The notes below the pieces were generated by a model. That model was not told the DNA's origin. It was given only the letters and a program-made list of their open reading frames with translations, and searched no databases. 64,000 nucleotides of DNA from Peromyscus leucopus. Lineage: Eukaryota; Chordata; Mammalia; Rodentia; Cricetidae. The stretch's first letter is position 1. Each line of letters starts with the position of its first letter. Positions 1 to 11,125 of this stretch are shown here, piece by piece. The position numbers were made by a program, and so were the translations under genes. The stretch is taken from the NCBI RefSeq assembly GCF_004664715.2, contig NC_051075.1, forward strand, positions 37,719,958-37,783,957, read 5' to 3'.

Positions 1-264
1 AAGTAGTGACTCCATCTATGCCTCTCTAGGGAAGCTATCATCCACTCTGGGGATGAGACTTTTTGGGGAGTGTTGCTACTTTGGCGTCGCTCATGGTCAT
101 GTAAGTGGCCCCCAGTCCATGCTCTATGAATAAGACCAGTCCACCCACTGTTTTCTCAAACTGTATTTTGATGGTATCAAACTTTGGTTTGTTCTTGGTG
201 CCCTAATCTGAGGAGAGAAACATCTGTTGACCTCTTCGTGGGGAAAATTTTATGCACTATAGGG

Positions 265-652
265 AACCACAGGAGGCTTATTTTTAATTATAAATGCCTG
301 GCCTTAGCTTGGCTTATTTCTAGTCAGCTTTCTTTAACTTATCTCATCTACCTTTTGCCTCTGGGCTTTTCCTGTTCTCTTACTTCTTACTCTGTGGCTT
401 GCTGTGTAGCTGGGTGACTGGCCCCTGGAGTCCTCCTCCTTCTCTGGCTACTTCTCTTTTTTTCTCTCTCTCAGATTTCTCCTTCTATATATTCTTTCTG
501 CCTGCCAGCCCTGCCCATCCATTATCCTGCCTCACTATTGGCTGTTCAGTTCTTTATTAGACCATTGGGTGTTTTAGACAGGCACAGTAGCACAGCTTCA
601 CAGAGTTAAACAAATGCAACACAAAAGTAACACACCTTAAAATAATATTCCC
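265..652. mobile_element. LTR-like fragment, family A
   Basis: Decayed copy of a repeat seen again at 30332-30857 and 52532-53011. Shared landmarks are an AATTATAAATGCCTGGCC-like start, a long pyrimidine-rich middle, CTATTGGCTGTTCAG, a CCAATCAGGTG-like motif, and a tail with AAACAAATGCAACAC. The better copies have TG...CA ends and a length near 480-530 bp, which suggests a solo LTR. No coding frame belongs to it. The family name is not assigned. Confidence 0.6.
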
Positions 653-867
653 CCCAGTGCCTCTTTGAGATCTTTGGCAGCAATTAACCATGCAGCTCAC
701 ACACAATTGAGCCGGTATGATAATGAGTATTCAGAGACGGGTAATTCCTGGGGGGCACTCACCCCCCTAAGACAGAGCACCTGTGTGGCCTGGGCAGGTG
801 TCTCCATGATGAGTAAGGTGAACTGTTGATGTCCCATGCAACCCAAGTCAGAAGCTCATTTTTTAAT

Positions 868-1275
868 AAAAGGGGGACCTGCAGGGCCCTGGCCCCCGTT
901 TTGGATAACTGTTGCCTTGCTTTTGGACCTTGACCTTGATATCCTCCCAATGCTAATTCCCTGCCAGGTTCCACCCTCCTGAATGCTTAAGGGAAGTTCC
1001 TTGTCTGTGTATCCTGCATAATAGGCATTAACAGCTTAGATGCAAGATTGTAAAACATCAGTAGCGAACTTCTGCCCTCCGGGGTCCTCCCATTGTGCTG
1101 TAAGCCTGTATTTAAGACCTCCTACCCCCTTCAAGAAATGACATTAAACATTAAAAATTAAATATATATATATAATTAAATGAATACTGCGAATATAATC
1201 TATGAATACCACAAATGTGATTAATATCATGAGTGTAATTTAAAAAATAAATAAAAAATAATAATAATATTCCCC
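868..1275. repeat. Possible LTR relic followed by AT-rich low-complexity DNA
   Basis: From about 868 to 1140 the sequence resembles an LTR: it has a GC-rich start, then GTATTTAAGACC (TATA-like) near 1110. From 1140 to 1275 it is almost pure A/T, with an ATATATAT run and AATAATAAT. The LTR reading is weak; the AT-rich tract is plain. Confidence 0.4.
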
Positions 1276-1635
1276 AACAACTTACTGTTGAGGGCAGAAT
1301 CCCACTGCTCACACCACCCACTTACTGACCAGTGAGATGAGCCTCGGAACAGACAGGAATTTAATCCAAACACAGCTTTGGAGAGTCTTCACTTCAATGC
1401 ATTATTCAGAGTAAATGAATCACAAGTTATTAAATGTCTCTTCAGCATGTGACACTCACCTTTGTCACATTGTCCCATCAAGCTTTGTGAATGACCTTGC
1501 TGTGCCCTCCCTAGCAATCTGCTCCCAGCCGGGGAGGTTGACAGTGGCTAGGTGGCCCAATGGCCAGTGCTTTGCTGTGTAAGTGTGATGTGCCAGCTGT
1601 GTGAACAGGAAAAGGATGCCGAGAAGGAATAGCAT

Positions 1636-1812
1636 TCACTCCATAGCAGGCTCATGCTAAGCACTTTGTATATGGCGATTCCCTTATTCCTCACTTGAGA
1701 GGCAGGGGGTTCATTGTCTTTCCTTTATAGGTAAGAAAGCAGACACACAGCGGTTAGGTATCTTGCCCAATTAAAACACGGTGACACTTAGATCCCATCT
1801 CAGCTTTCAGAG
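1636..1812 (-). repeat. MIR SINE relic (antisense)
   Basis: It shows the MIR order in antisense: a GCTAAGCACTTTGTAT-like block, TTCCTCAC, a TTTATAGGTAAGAAAGCAGACACA block matching 'tttacagatgaggaaactgaggcaca', then a GTTAGGTATCTTGCCC block. MIRs predate placental radiation, so this DNA is old and orthologous across mammals. Confidence 0.7.
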
Positions 1813-2077
1813 ATGTGTTCTACCAGGGACACTTAGCTTCTGGAGAAGCAAGGGACAGAGGTCGGGAGCCCAGGGAAATGCCATCTCACTTTAATTCTCC
1901 GAGTGTGATTTTACAGTTTGCAAAATGTGTCCACATACTGATTTTCTCCACCATAAACCAGTGCTAAGGACAGTCCTGTTCTCTGAGAGTTGTGACAATT
2001 GAAACAGATGAGTCATTTGCAGACCGGATTGAACTGGCCCTGATAATCATTCTTCCAATATTCCGGAGACTGCGGCA

Positions 2078-2421
2078 TGTAGTGGACCTTTTCGTCGGGA
2101 CCGTCAGCTCCCCAATAATGACATGGAGACTTATTATTAATTAAAAAAGCTTGGCCAATAACTTAGGCTTCTTTCTAACTCGCTCTTATAACTTAAATTA
2201 ATCTATTTAATTGACTTTATTATCTATTAATTGACTTTCTGCCTTGTGGCTTTATTACCTCATCTCTGTATTGCCAAGTCTGCTTGTTCTGCATCTCCCC
2301 CTTTTTCTTCCCAGCATCCTCTGTGCCTAGATATCCTGCCCAGCTATTGGTCATTCTGCTTCTTCTTTAACCAATCAGAGTGACACATCTTCACAGTGTA
2401 CAAAAAGATTTTTCCATAACA
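2078..2421. mobile_element. Solo LTR-like repeat, family B
   Basis: About 344 bp with TGTAG...TAACA ends. Landmarks are GACATGGAGACTTATTATTA, TCTTATAACTTAAATTAA, AGCTATTGGTC, ACCAATCAGAGTGACACA and TCTTCACAGTGTAC. The same family recurs at 12741-13112 and, inverted, at 30246-31114 and 63406-63722. The palindromic TG/CA ends leave the sense direction undecided. It has no internal region, so a solo LTR is likely. Confidence 0.65.
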
Positions 2422-3546
2422 GCTGCATACCCACAGAGGACACAGGAGTCTTGGCCATGTGAAGTGCCATGAAGGAGCATGAAGTGGAGCTCTGGACACA
2501 TCTACAGGATGGGAGAGAGCACCCTGTTTAGAAAAGGCTGGCTAGAGGTCAGGGCACTGGAATAATGGGCTGGGTGGCTCAGTAGGCCATTGGACCAAGT
2601 GTAGTTGAGAAGGGTTAGAGGCCTTTTTCTGAGGCACAAAATGTGTTGGTGGTTATCTGAGCAGAGAGATGGGCTTGGGACTAAAATTGCTTTGGAAAAG
2701 AGAGAATTGGAGGGAGGGGGGAATGAAGTAATTTTTCCAACCAATCCTGTGGGCTGTTTCATCAAAATGTGTCTCAAGACAGAAAGTCTCTCCACTGCCA
2801 ACCCTTGCCTAAGGCCAGCATAGTGTCCCTCCTTGACTGTGCTGTGAGTTCAGACATCCATTTCACTGATTCTGTTCTTGGGCCTGTACCTTCATGGAAG
2901 AAACGAAGCTTCTCTGTCTTCATATTCATCACAGAAAACTTCTGGTCACCACCAACAAACTTTCTAACACCAGCTGGGTGTGCTGTCACTTAATGCAATT
3001 CTAACATTAGTGTGTCAGTACGTACCCCCACATTTAATACGCAGTCCCTTGAAGCCAGCCCCCACTTCAGACATCAGTCACTGATTGGCAGTCCCCAACT
3101 TACGTACAACTCAGTCTGATGTGACTGTAAACCAGAGGTTCCTAGGACCTTTTTCTTGAGTTCAATTGCTTGCTGGCATATCTCATAGAACTCTGGAGAC
3201 TGTGTACAAGTACAGACGTGTTCTCTGAAATGTTATATATGACTCAGGGATGCTTATGGAGGTCATCATACAGTCATGACTAATGATTAAGCCCAAACCC
3301 AGCCTCTCTCTGCTTCTTAGGGTACAGGATTGGGGGTGAAAAGCCAAAACTTCTAATCATGGTTTTGTGTTTCTGTTGACTAGCTTCTACCTAGGAGTCT
3401 ATCAGTCACTTCATTAGAATACAGGATGTTTCCCTGCATGCAGCAAATGCTGAGTGTTGCTTCAGAAACCAGGGCTAAGGCCTAAACACGAGATCCGAGG
3501 TTGCTCTAGGAGTCCATCTCTTAGAAGTACCAAATGCATTGGTTCA
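2422..3546. other. Gene-free interval, nothing recognised
   Basis: About 1.1 kb of mostly unique sequence. Open frames on both strands around 2500-2990 overlap one another antisense and show no recognisable domain. No SINE or RNA gene was seen. Confidence 0.5.
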
Positions 3547-3887
3547 TGCTGATTGTCAGCTTGGCAGAATCTAAAGTTGCCCGTGAAATGACCTTTGCGG
3601 ATGCCTAGGGAGGATTATCTTGAATGTGTTCATTGAGGTTGGAAGTCCCTCTGTGGATGGCACCATTCCCTAGCTGGGATCCTGGACTGTGTAAGTGGAA
3701 AAAGAGACTGAGCAGCAGTGTGCAGTTATTGTCTTCTGTTCCTGATTTGTGGACGTGATGTGTTCTGCTGCTTCAAACTCTGGCTGCCTTGATGTCCTCA
3801 GGCATGATGGACTGTACCCTTGAACTGTGAACTGGAACCCTCTTTCTTTGGTTGCTTTTGTTGGGGTATTATTATAATAGCAAAATC

Positions 3888-3888
<1 letters not shown>

Positions 3889-3933
<45 letters not shown>
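3889..3933. repeat. (TG)n microsatellite
   Basis: An uninterrupted GT tract of about 45 bp at the end of the 5' LTR, next to the primer-binding-site-like sequence. Confidence 0.97.
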
Positions 3934-3936
<3 letters not shown>

Positions 3937-5538
3937 AAATTGGTACCAAGAAGTGGGTTGCTGCTGTAAATAAACCTGACCAGGTGGCTCTTAGGCCTTT
4001 GGAACTGGTTTGCAGTAAGAATGTGGAAACGTTTGGAATGTTAGGTTAGAAAACCCTCGGATGCTGTAAGCAGAGCTTAATGGGCCATTCTGGTGGGAGA
4101 TCAGAAGACAACATGCTGAGAGAAACGTGGATGGTGGGCACTTGCCTCATGAGGTTCAAAGAGGAATACGAATTCCGGCTAGAGGCCATTCATGGTCCAT
4201 GAATCTGATTTCACTCTGCCCATGTCCTGAGAACCTTTGGTGAAGTTGAATGTAAAGGAAATGGACTAGTCTGGCAGAGGATGGGTGTATGGACGAGCTT
4301 AAAGCTTCCCACAAGGAGAGTGGAGACAGCCAAGCAGCTGTTAACTGTTGAAGAGATCAGCACTGGTGAAGAGAAACTTAGTGCAAGGCAACCTGAGACA
4401 ATAGGGAAGGCACCCTGAGGGCAGGCTTCACCCACCAAAACTTCCAAATTGTGAAGGTACAAAATTACTAGAAAGAAGAAAGCCTGGACTGAGAATACAG
4501 CTGGCGGCGCATGGGGGCGCAGTGTTATTCTCAAATATAACCATCCAGGAGAATGTTCCTCCAGGGTCAGCACATGGAAACTGACGTGGTCCGAGAGTGC
4601 CAGGCTCCACGCTGAGCTGGCAGCAAACTTGGCAGTTTCCCATGTCATCCTGGTTCTAGGGTTGTGAAAGCTTCGAGATTGGGGAAGTCATGACGTCTTG
4701 CTCCACGGTTTCGGAGAGCAGCTGAGGCCAGGCGATGTGTGACAATGGTGGAGTCTTCGAAAGGAGCCTCTGAGAAGCTGTGAAGATGAAGCCTAAATTG
4801 TAATGAAGACGTCAGGACACTGGAGGTACCTGAATCTCGGGACGTCTACTTAGGAGAGCTGCAGGCATGGAGTGGAGCGTGTCCAGGGGAGGGTCTGTGT
4901 GTGCCGCAGGCAGCAGGGCTGGTGGAATGGAGCTACCAAGCCCAGGGGAGCCCAGATGGTTATATGACGAGCCCCAGATACTGGACACAAGCGCCACAGG
5001 ACCCCACATTCGTCCCGCTGAGTTTTGGTCTGACTATTCTCTGCTGTTTCCTGATCCTTCCTTTCCTGGCATAAGAATGCGCTTACTTTCTGCCATTACA
5101 TTCTAGAAGTGTGTAACTTTGTTTTTTACAGGGTTTTTCAATGCTGAACTGAATGTAGTTTATATTATAAGGTCGTCATGAGCCCATGGGAACAAGAGGT
5201 GGAAGGTTATGGCTTAAGAGCAACACTTAAGTGTGAGTGTTTACAAAGGGTAGAGATGTGCTGGTTAGTGTTTCAACTTGACAGAATCTAGGATCGCCTG
5301 AGAGATGGCCTCAGAGCATGCCTGTGGGGGATTGCCTTGATTGTGCTCCTTGAGGTGGGAAGACTGTCCCCCTGTAGGTGGCACTGTTCCCAGCTGAGCT
5401 CCTGGATTGTGAAAGCAGAGAAAGGGAACTTACTCTACAGGCTTTCATTACACTTTGTTCTTGGTTATGGATGTGATGTGACCAGCTGCTCCAAGTTCCT
5501 GTCACCTTGACATTCTCATCACGCTGCCTGGACTGTAA

Positions 5539-5543
<5 letters not shown>

Positions 5544-5603
<60 letters not shown>

Positions 5604-5609
5604 CCCCCC
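5544..5609. repeat. (TC)n then C9 microsatellite
   Basis: A TC tract followed by a C run, inside the 3' LTR of the MaLR-type element, shortly before its CA end. Confidence 0.97.
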
Positions 5610-5955
5610 ATGTTGCTTCTGTCATGGTATTTTATCACAGCAACAGGAAGAAACTAAGACACAAAGGTTCCATATACTCCATGCTAGGAACCAGAAACAG
5701 AGACAAATACAACAACAATTCTTTTTATTATGTTACAATGGCCTATCTCCTGCCTCATCATAGACAGGGAGATTTTTTTTTCTTAAAATGCAGTTAGTTC
5801 TTTTGACAAAAGCTCATGCTTTTCACTACCTAGCCAGGCCCAGCCTCCCGTCCTGGATTATGTTTCCCATAGACTCCAGCAAACTTTCTCCGACACTCTG
5901 GTCCTACCAGCCTTGGTGGGTTTTTGTTGTTGCTGTTATTGTTGTTGCTTTTTGT

Positions 5956-5959
5956 TTCT

Positions 5960-6001
<42 letters not shown>

Positions 6002-6127
6002 AGAGGTTTCTCTGTGTCACAGCCCTGGCTGTCCTGGAACTCTCTATAGACCAGACTGGCCTCGAACTCAGAGAACCACCTGCCTCTGCCTCTTGATTAA
6101 AGGTGTGTGCCACCACCTCCCTGATTC
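5956..6127 (-). mobile_element. B1 SINE with 40-base poly(T)
   Basis: The antisense tail is a T run (5961-6000), followed by TTTCTCTGTGTCACAGCCC, CCTCGAACTCAGAG and ATTAAAGGTGTGTGCCACCA, the standard B1 landmarks in reverse. The long pure T run suggests a fairly recent insertion. Confidence 0.93.
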
Positions 6128-6129
6128 CC

Positions 6130-8040
6130 ATTGGCCTTTGTATTGGATGAACACACTAGGCTCCCATGGGGATTACTGGGAACCTTGTGCTGGGGGAGCC
6201 TCAGGCAGTCTCCTCCCCCATGCGGTCCTCATAGCTCTCTTCACCAAAATATCACCTTTTCTAATCCCATGACCTTGACCCAGGGCCTCCTGCCGTCCAC
6301 TTCCTGGCCACGATCAGTTCAAGTAGCAAATTTCATTGTACTTGTCACTTTCTGGAAGTGTCTTGTTTGTTCATTGGCTGAGCTGTGGTTCAAAGGCGAT
6401 GTCCCTAGCTGCCTTTGATGGGCCTCATTGTGTCTCTCCTGCATCCTAGATCGGTTCCAGAGTCAAGGAGAATCCATAATTAAGAAAGAGTAGAAATTTC
6501 TATTTAATTTCCTTCAGCAATCTCTTTCAAATCACTTATTTATATGTTCCAGTGGAAGAGCAAAGTGGGGAAAATATTAGTTTTATTTCCATTTCATCAA
6601 ATATTGATGTATGCTTTGGATGATAACAACCAAACAGTGATATCTGAACACACTTTTGCAAGGTTAATCCACCCCTTGAGAAGCTGAAGTTACATAGGCT
6701 TCAGAATAAATTATACTCACACAGAAAATTAAAAACTCAAGAGCCATTATTGATAGGCTCCTATTTTTAAATATGATGAAAGAATAAAATTTAAATATTG
6801 AAATGAAAAATACAAGCTATAATGTTTCTAGTAAAGGGTATATAGTAGTGAGGATAGAGAATTAAGTATCACATCTTTTTCATGGATTGCTTTGAAATAT
6901 TCAATGGTATGAGATGTTCCATTGGAGTCCAATAATATATTAATATTGAACTTGAGTATTGATTACACTCACCTGTTTGTTTTAGTTCTGGAGTCAATTC
7001 AATATTTTTACACTTAGAATTTCATAATGGAAAGCCTTCTGGGGTTTAATCACTTTCGAGTCTACATGCGACTAAATTTGGTCACATTTGCTGATTGTGT
7101 GAAAGGCCCTTCCTGAGAAATAAATATTAATTGGGGCTGCTTTTGAAATAAGAGCCCTCAGGGCACCTCATCTTCTTTCCATTTTTAGACGCTGCAGTGA
7201 GATGCTTTAACACTCTGGTGGAAGTGTTTTGAAAAGAGCTCGTGAAGATTTGGAAGAGATTTTATTTTTAATACCCCAGATTGCATCCTCTGCATTCAGT
7301 TGGCTTTGTTGCGGGCTCTCCATCTGTCTCGGAGCTGCGGAAATGGAAAGGGCAAAATGGCTTCTGTCGACTCAGAAGACGTCTCAAAATCAATTCTCAT
7401 GTAGGATTGAGTGCTCAGATTCCTTTACTTCTGACTTCCGAATACCGCCCAGGTGCCTGTCACCCAGCCAGACCAGCTGCATTGGCTCCAGACGGCTTCT
7501 GCCCCCCTCCCAAGAAGGGGAAGGGGATACTGCTTAATCCGCTCCTGGTTTTAGTCCTTCAGGTGAAACACAGATGAGTTCATTCCTTATAAACTTCCTT
7601 AAAGGAGAATACAATCAGTTCATCTGCAGGCTACAGTTAGCCTGGGATTTCGGATACTTTTCTTCAGGCTGAGTATTAAATGATGTTTTTCTTCCCCTGT
7701 CTCCTATATCAACAGTGGAAGAAACTGAAATCACACTCCTCACTGGACATTGCCTCCTGTTTCAAGCTCCTGTTATTCTTTCCTTTTAAGCTGCCAGACA
7801 ATACCCAGGAGAGGTATTTGTTGGTTATATTTGTAATTGGATCACTTCATAGATAGGGGTATCTGGGAGAGCTAAGTGCTTTTTCCCACTCTGCCATTGT
7901 TTGATGTTTATTTATGTATTTGTTGAGTATTTGTAGCTTTAGAACATGAACTTCTAAAGATAAAAGATCTTTTAGAACGAATGTACCATGGAAGAAGTGG
8001 GATAGAGATGCTTCAGTATTATCTCAAAAGAGATTTTAGT
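6130..8040. other. Repeat-poor AT-rich interval, no gene
   Basis: No SINE, LTR or simple repeat is evident from about 6440 to 8040, which is unusual in this window. The sequence is AT-rich (6480-7130) and then more mixed. Short frames near 7229-7577 lack recognisable domains. Candidate conserved non-coding DNA. Confidence 0.4.
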
Positions 8041-8054
8041 CTGGACCTATAAAG

Positions 8055-8060
8055 TGACTG

Positions 8061-8091
<31 letters not shown>

Positions 8092-8104
8092 GTCTCTCTG
8101 TGTG

Positions 8105-8168
<64 letters not shown>
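8055..8168. repeat. (TCTG/TC)n-(TG)n-(CGTG)n compound microsatellite
   Basis: Begins with a TGTCTC/TCTC tract and passes into TG and CGTG repeats up to about 8168. It forms the 5' side, on the + strand, of an antisense B3-like SINE. Confidence 0.95.
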
Positions 8169-8305
8169 GTACACAATGGTGCACATACGGAGGTCAGGAT
8201 AAATTGCAGGAGCTGGTTCTCTTTTTCCACCATGGATTCAGGGGATTGAACTCAGGTCAAGCTTGTATGGCAAGAACTTTTACCTACTAAAGCCCTCTTG
8301 CCTGC
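8169..8305 (-). mobile_element. B3/B2-type SINE (antisense)
   Basis: GCAGGAGCTGGTTCTC, TTCCACCATGGATTC, GGGGATTGAACTCAGGTC and the degraded 'ctactaaagccctcttgcc' box are the reversed landmarks of a rodent B3/B2 tRNA-derived SINE. Confidence 0.8.
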
Positions 8306-8404
8306 CCTGGTTTGGATTTTTGAAATACTATGCAGCCTAGACTTGCTTTGAGCTTCAATCCTCCTGCCTCTGCCCCCAGGTCCTGGGATTACAAGTTGTA
8401 TATT

Positions 8405-8712
8405 TGTTATGGTTTTAATATAAAATATCCTCAACAATGTTTGAATGCTTGGCACTTGCGTGGTAGTGCTGTTTGCGGAGGTGCTGGGAACTTTAGGAGG
8501 TAAGGCCTAGCTGGAGAAAAGAGGTCACTTCTCCATTGAGAGTTAAGCTCAGTCCTTGGTCCCCTCTTTTTTTCTCTGCTACGATGATGTGACTCTCTGG
8601 CCATACCCTCTCTACCATGGTAAATGAAACCCCCAAAATGATGAACCTAAATCACCTCCCCCGCCCTTTTTTTAAATTTTTATATTTGGTCACAAGAATG
8701 TGATAAAAATGG
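8405..8712 (+). mobile_element. MaLR LTR
   Basis: It starts TGTTATGGTTTTAATAT, has GGAGGTGCTGGGAACTTTAG, GGAGGTAAGGCC and AAGAGGTCACT blocks, and ends before GAAATTGGTATTGAAGGA, which matches the start of MaLR internal sequence. The minisatellite at 8827 lies in that internal part. Confidence 0.65.
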
Positions 8713-8826
8713 GAAATTGGTATTGAAGGAGGCTTGTTGCAGTGACCCTCTTCTGATCATGTGGTTCAGAAGCCTGTGCAGCTGGATTTCAGAAGAGTTT
8801 GGAAAAGTTTGAATTCTAGTTATTCT

Positions 8827-9345
8827 AGTGAAGCCCTAGAACACTGTGAGCAGTGAAGCCCTAGAACACTGTGAGCAGTGAAGCTCTGGAACACTGTGAG
8901 CAGTGAAGCCCTGGAACACTGTGAGCAGTGAAGCTCTAGAACACTGTGAGCAGTGAAGCTCTAGAACACTGTGATCAGTGAAGCCCTAGAACACTGTGAG
9001 CAGTGAAGCCCTAGAACACTGTGATCAGTGAAGCCCTAGAACACTGTGATCAGTGAAGCCCTAGAACACTGTGATCAGTGAAGCCCTAGAACACTGTGAT
9101 CAGTGAAGCCCTAGAACACTGTGAGCAGTGAAGCCCTAGAACACTGTGAGCAGTGAAGCTCTAGAACACTGTGTGCAGTGAAGCTCTAGAACACTGTGTG
9201 CAGTGAAGCCCTAGAACACTGTGAGCAGTTAAGCCCTAGAACACTGTGTGCAATGAAGCTCTAGAACACTGTGTATAGTGAAGCCCTAGAACACTGTGTG
9301 CAGTGAAGCCCTGGAACACTGTGAGCAGTGAAGCCCTAGAACACT
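8827..9345. repeat. 25-bp minisatellite, about 21 copies, inside a MaLR internal region
   Basis: The unit is CAGTGAAGCCCTAGAACACTGTGAG in two pieces: CAGTGAAGCCCTAG and AACACTGTGAG. About 519 bp give nearly 21 copies. Variants fall in blocks: GAGC units at the left, GATC units from about 8970 to 9110, and GTGC units at the right, with CCCTAG or CTCTAG as a second site. Flanks are MaLR-internal-like on both sides. Confidence 0.95.
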
Positions 9346-9394
9346 TAAAGAAGAACTTAATAGATGATGTTGATGGGAGCTCAGGGTCCCAGAA

Positions 9395-9540
9395 TGCCAT
9401 TAAACATGGTGGCAAATACCAGTGATTCCATCACCTTGGAGCTAGAGGCAGGAAGATCAGGAGTTTAAGGCTGTCCTCAAGTACATAGTGAGTTTGAGGC
9501 CAGTATAGGCTACTGGAGACCCTGTTTAAAAATGCAAAAC
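9395..9540 (+). mobile_element. Diverged B1/B4-type SINE
   Basis: GGTGGCAAATACCAGTGATT, GAGGCAGGAAGATCAGGAG and GTTTGAGGCCAGTATAGGCT are decayed B1/B4 landmarks, followed by an A/C-rich tail. Confidence 0.65.
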
Positions 9541-9548
9541 CCAAACCA

Positions 9549-9550
<2 letters not shown>

Positions 9551-9604
<54 letters not shown>

Positions 9605-9606
9605 CC

Positions 9607-9638
<32 letters not shown>

Positions 9639-9640
9639 CC
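9551..9640. repeat. (AC)n-(CCA)n-(CAA)n compound microsatellite
   Basis: An AC tract to about 9602, then CCA and CAA triplets. It probably grew from the tail of the preceding SINE. Confidence 0.96.
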
Positions 9641-9799
9641 AGAACTTCAGAGGTTTCAGGTGGGAACAATGACTACCTTGGGAATTAGAGACCATTTGTA
9701 TCAGATTGTAGCAAATAATTAGTCTACATTTTGTCCATGTCCTAAGACTGTGGGAGGCTGAGTTTCAACAGAATGAAGGCAGAAGTTTTAAGTTTGTTA

Positions 9800-9880
9800 G
9801 GATTCAGGCTCCGGCATGGTTATTAATGGATTCCCTGCTCTGGCATGGTTTTTCATGGATTCCAGCTCCGGCATGGCCAA
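9800..9880. repeat. Three-copy 29-bp tandem repeat
   Basis: Imperfect units start at 9800, 9828 and 9857, each with GGATTC, CTCC/CTCTGGCATGG and TTAAT/TTCAT. Copies two and three share GGATTCC. Confidence 0.75.
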
Positions 9881-10105
9881 GTTTACATGGAGACTAGGCA
9901 ACAAAGTTGGAGCAGAATGACTTTAAAAAGTGTAGCTTGTTAAGAAAGGTATAAAGTTGAGGCTAAGGAAAATATGGGTTCTGAAGAGATTGGTGCCACT
10001 AAAAAGAAGCAAAGAGCTTTGTATCATTCCAATAGCAAAGGTGCCTTGAGGGCATGTTAGAAATTGGCTAGGCCCCATCCCTAGCAGGCTCAAGAGTATG
10101 AAAGG

Positions 10106-10283
10106 AAGCCGGGTGGTGGTGGCGCATACCTTTAATCCCAGCACCCAGGAGGCAGAGCCAGGCGGAGCTCTGTGAGTTCGAGGCCAGCCTAGTATACAGA
10201 GCGATATCTAGGACAGGCACCAAAACTACACAGAGAAACCCTGTCTCGAAAAAAACCCAAAAAGCAAACAAACAAACAAAAAA
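10106..10283 (+). mobile_element. B1 SINE with perfect 13-bp target-site duplication
   Basis: It starts GCCGGGTGGTGGTGGCGCA and ends CTGTCTCGAAAA plus an A-rich tail. AGAGTATGAAAGG occurs at 10093-10105 and again at 10284-10296, a perfect 13-bp duplication. Retroposition, and a fairly young age, follow from that. Confidence 0.95.
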
Positions 10284-10296
10284 AGAGTATGAAAGG

Positions 10297-11125
10297 GTGA
10301 GCTTATTTGAAAGACTTTGTCTTGAGAAGAAAATGCCTCTGGTCACCTTAGTCCCACAGAGAGCTGCCTTGGAAGCTGTTTCCCCTCAGGATTCACTTCA
10401 CTGTGCTTGGCTATGCAGGCACTCAGAGGTCTATGGGGTGGTGACCCAAGGAGGCCCCGCCACCACCCCAGCAGCTGGCAGACTTTGAGCATTGCCCATG
10501 TGCTGTTGGTTTTGCAGTTGTGCAGAATGCCAAGAGTTGCAGGCTGGTAGAGGTTTCCACTCAGGTTTCAGAAGATAGATTGAAGATCAGGCAAGAGATG
10601 ACGCGGTCATCTCCCTTGCAGGGAGCCCCCAAAGGGCAATGAGTGCAATTGTGAAGGTGAAGCTTGGCTTGTGATGGAGACCCTAGGATATTGGAGACAC
10701 CTCCCAGAAAAGCTATAGTCGACTAGGGAAGCCAACCCAAGGGGGAGTCCATGTGGGCTGCAACCAGTGAGATCAGAGGAGGGCTTGCCCAAATTTGTTT
10801 GAGCTCACAACATGCCAGATGGATGCCAGATGCCATACATGGAGCTGCAGGATTTACTGTCTGCAGCCTGGCCTTGATCAGACCCTCTTTTCCTACAAGT
10901 CCCTCTTAGACTGAGGATGTTCGCTTGGCGTTGTTTTATGGTAGAAGAACAGGACTTTCGGCATGATTTGACAAAGGCTTACAGCTAGGAATTTGCCTCG
11001 AGTCAGAGAAATTTTGACTTTACACTTTTAAGCAGTGCTCACACCTTTGATTCCCAGTCTTTTGGAAATGGACTACATGTATTTTGCCTCGCAAGATGAC
11101 GATGAGTCTCCGAGGACCAGAGTCA
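10297..11125. other. Gene-free interval, nothing recognised
   Basis: Apparently unique sequence. Short overlapping frames on both strands have no domain signature. Confidence 0.45.

Larger units (their letters stand above)
3547..5661 (+). mobile_element. Non-autonomous ERVL-MaLR-type LTR retrotransposon, both LTRs present
   Basis: Two direct repeats of about 390-405 bp (3547-3935 and 5257-5661) flank about 1.3 kb. The 3' LTR has TG...CA ends (TGCTGGTTAGTG to AACTAAGACA). Six bases after the first LTR comes TGGTACCAAGAAGTGGG (3941-3957), close to the primer-binding site complementary to the 3' end of tRNA-Leu(UAA), as in MaLR internal sequences. A purine-rich AAAGGGTAGAGATG precedes the 3' LTR. 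The interior has no gag or pol frame, as expected for MaLRs. The end of the 5' LTR is replaced by a (TG)n tract. Confidence 0.7.

Noticed and set aside
3547..5661. Intact retroviral genes in the LTR element
   Set aside because: The interior is about 1.3 kb and no gag, pol or env frame was recognised, as expected for a non-autonomous MaLR-type element.
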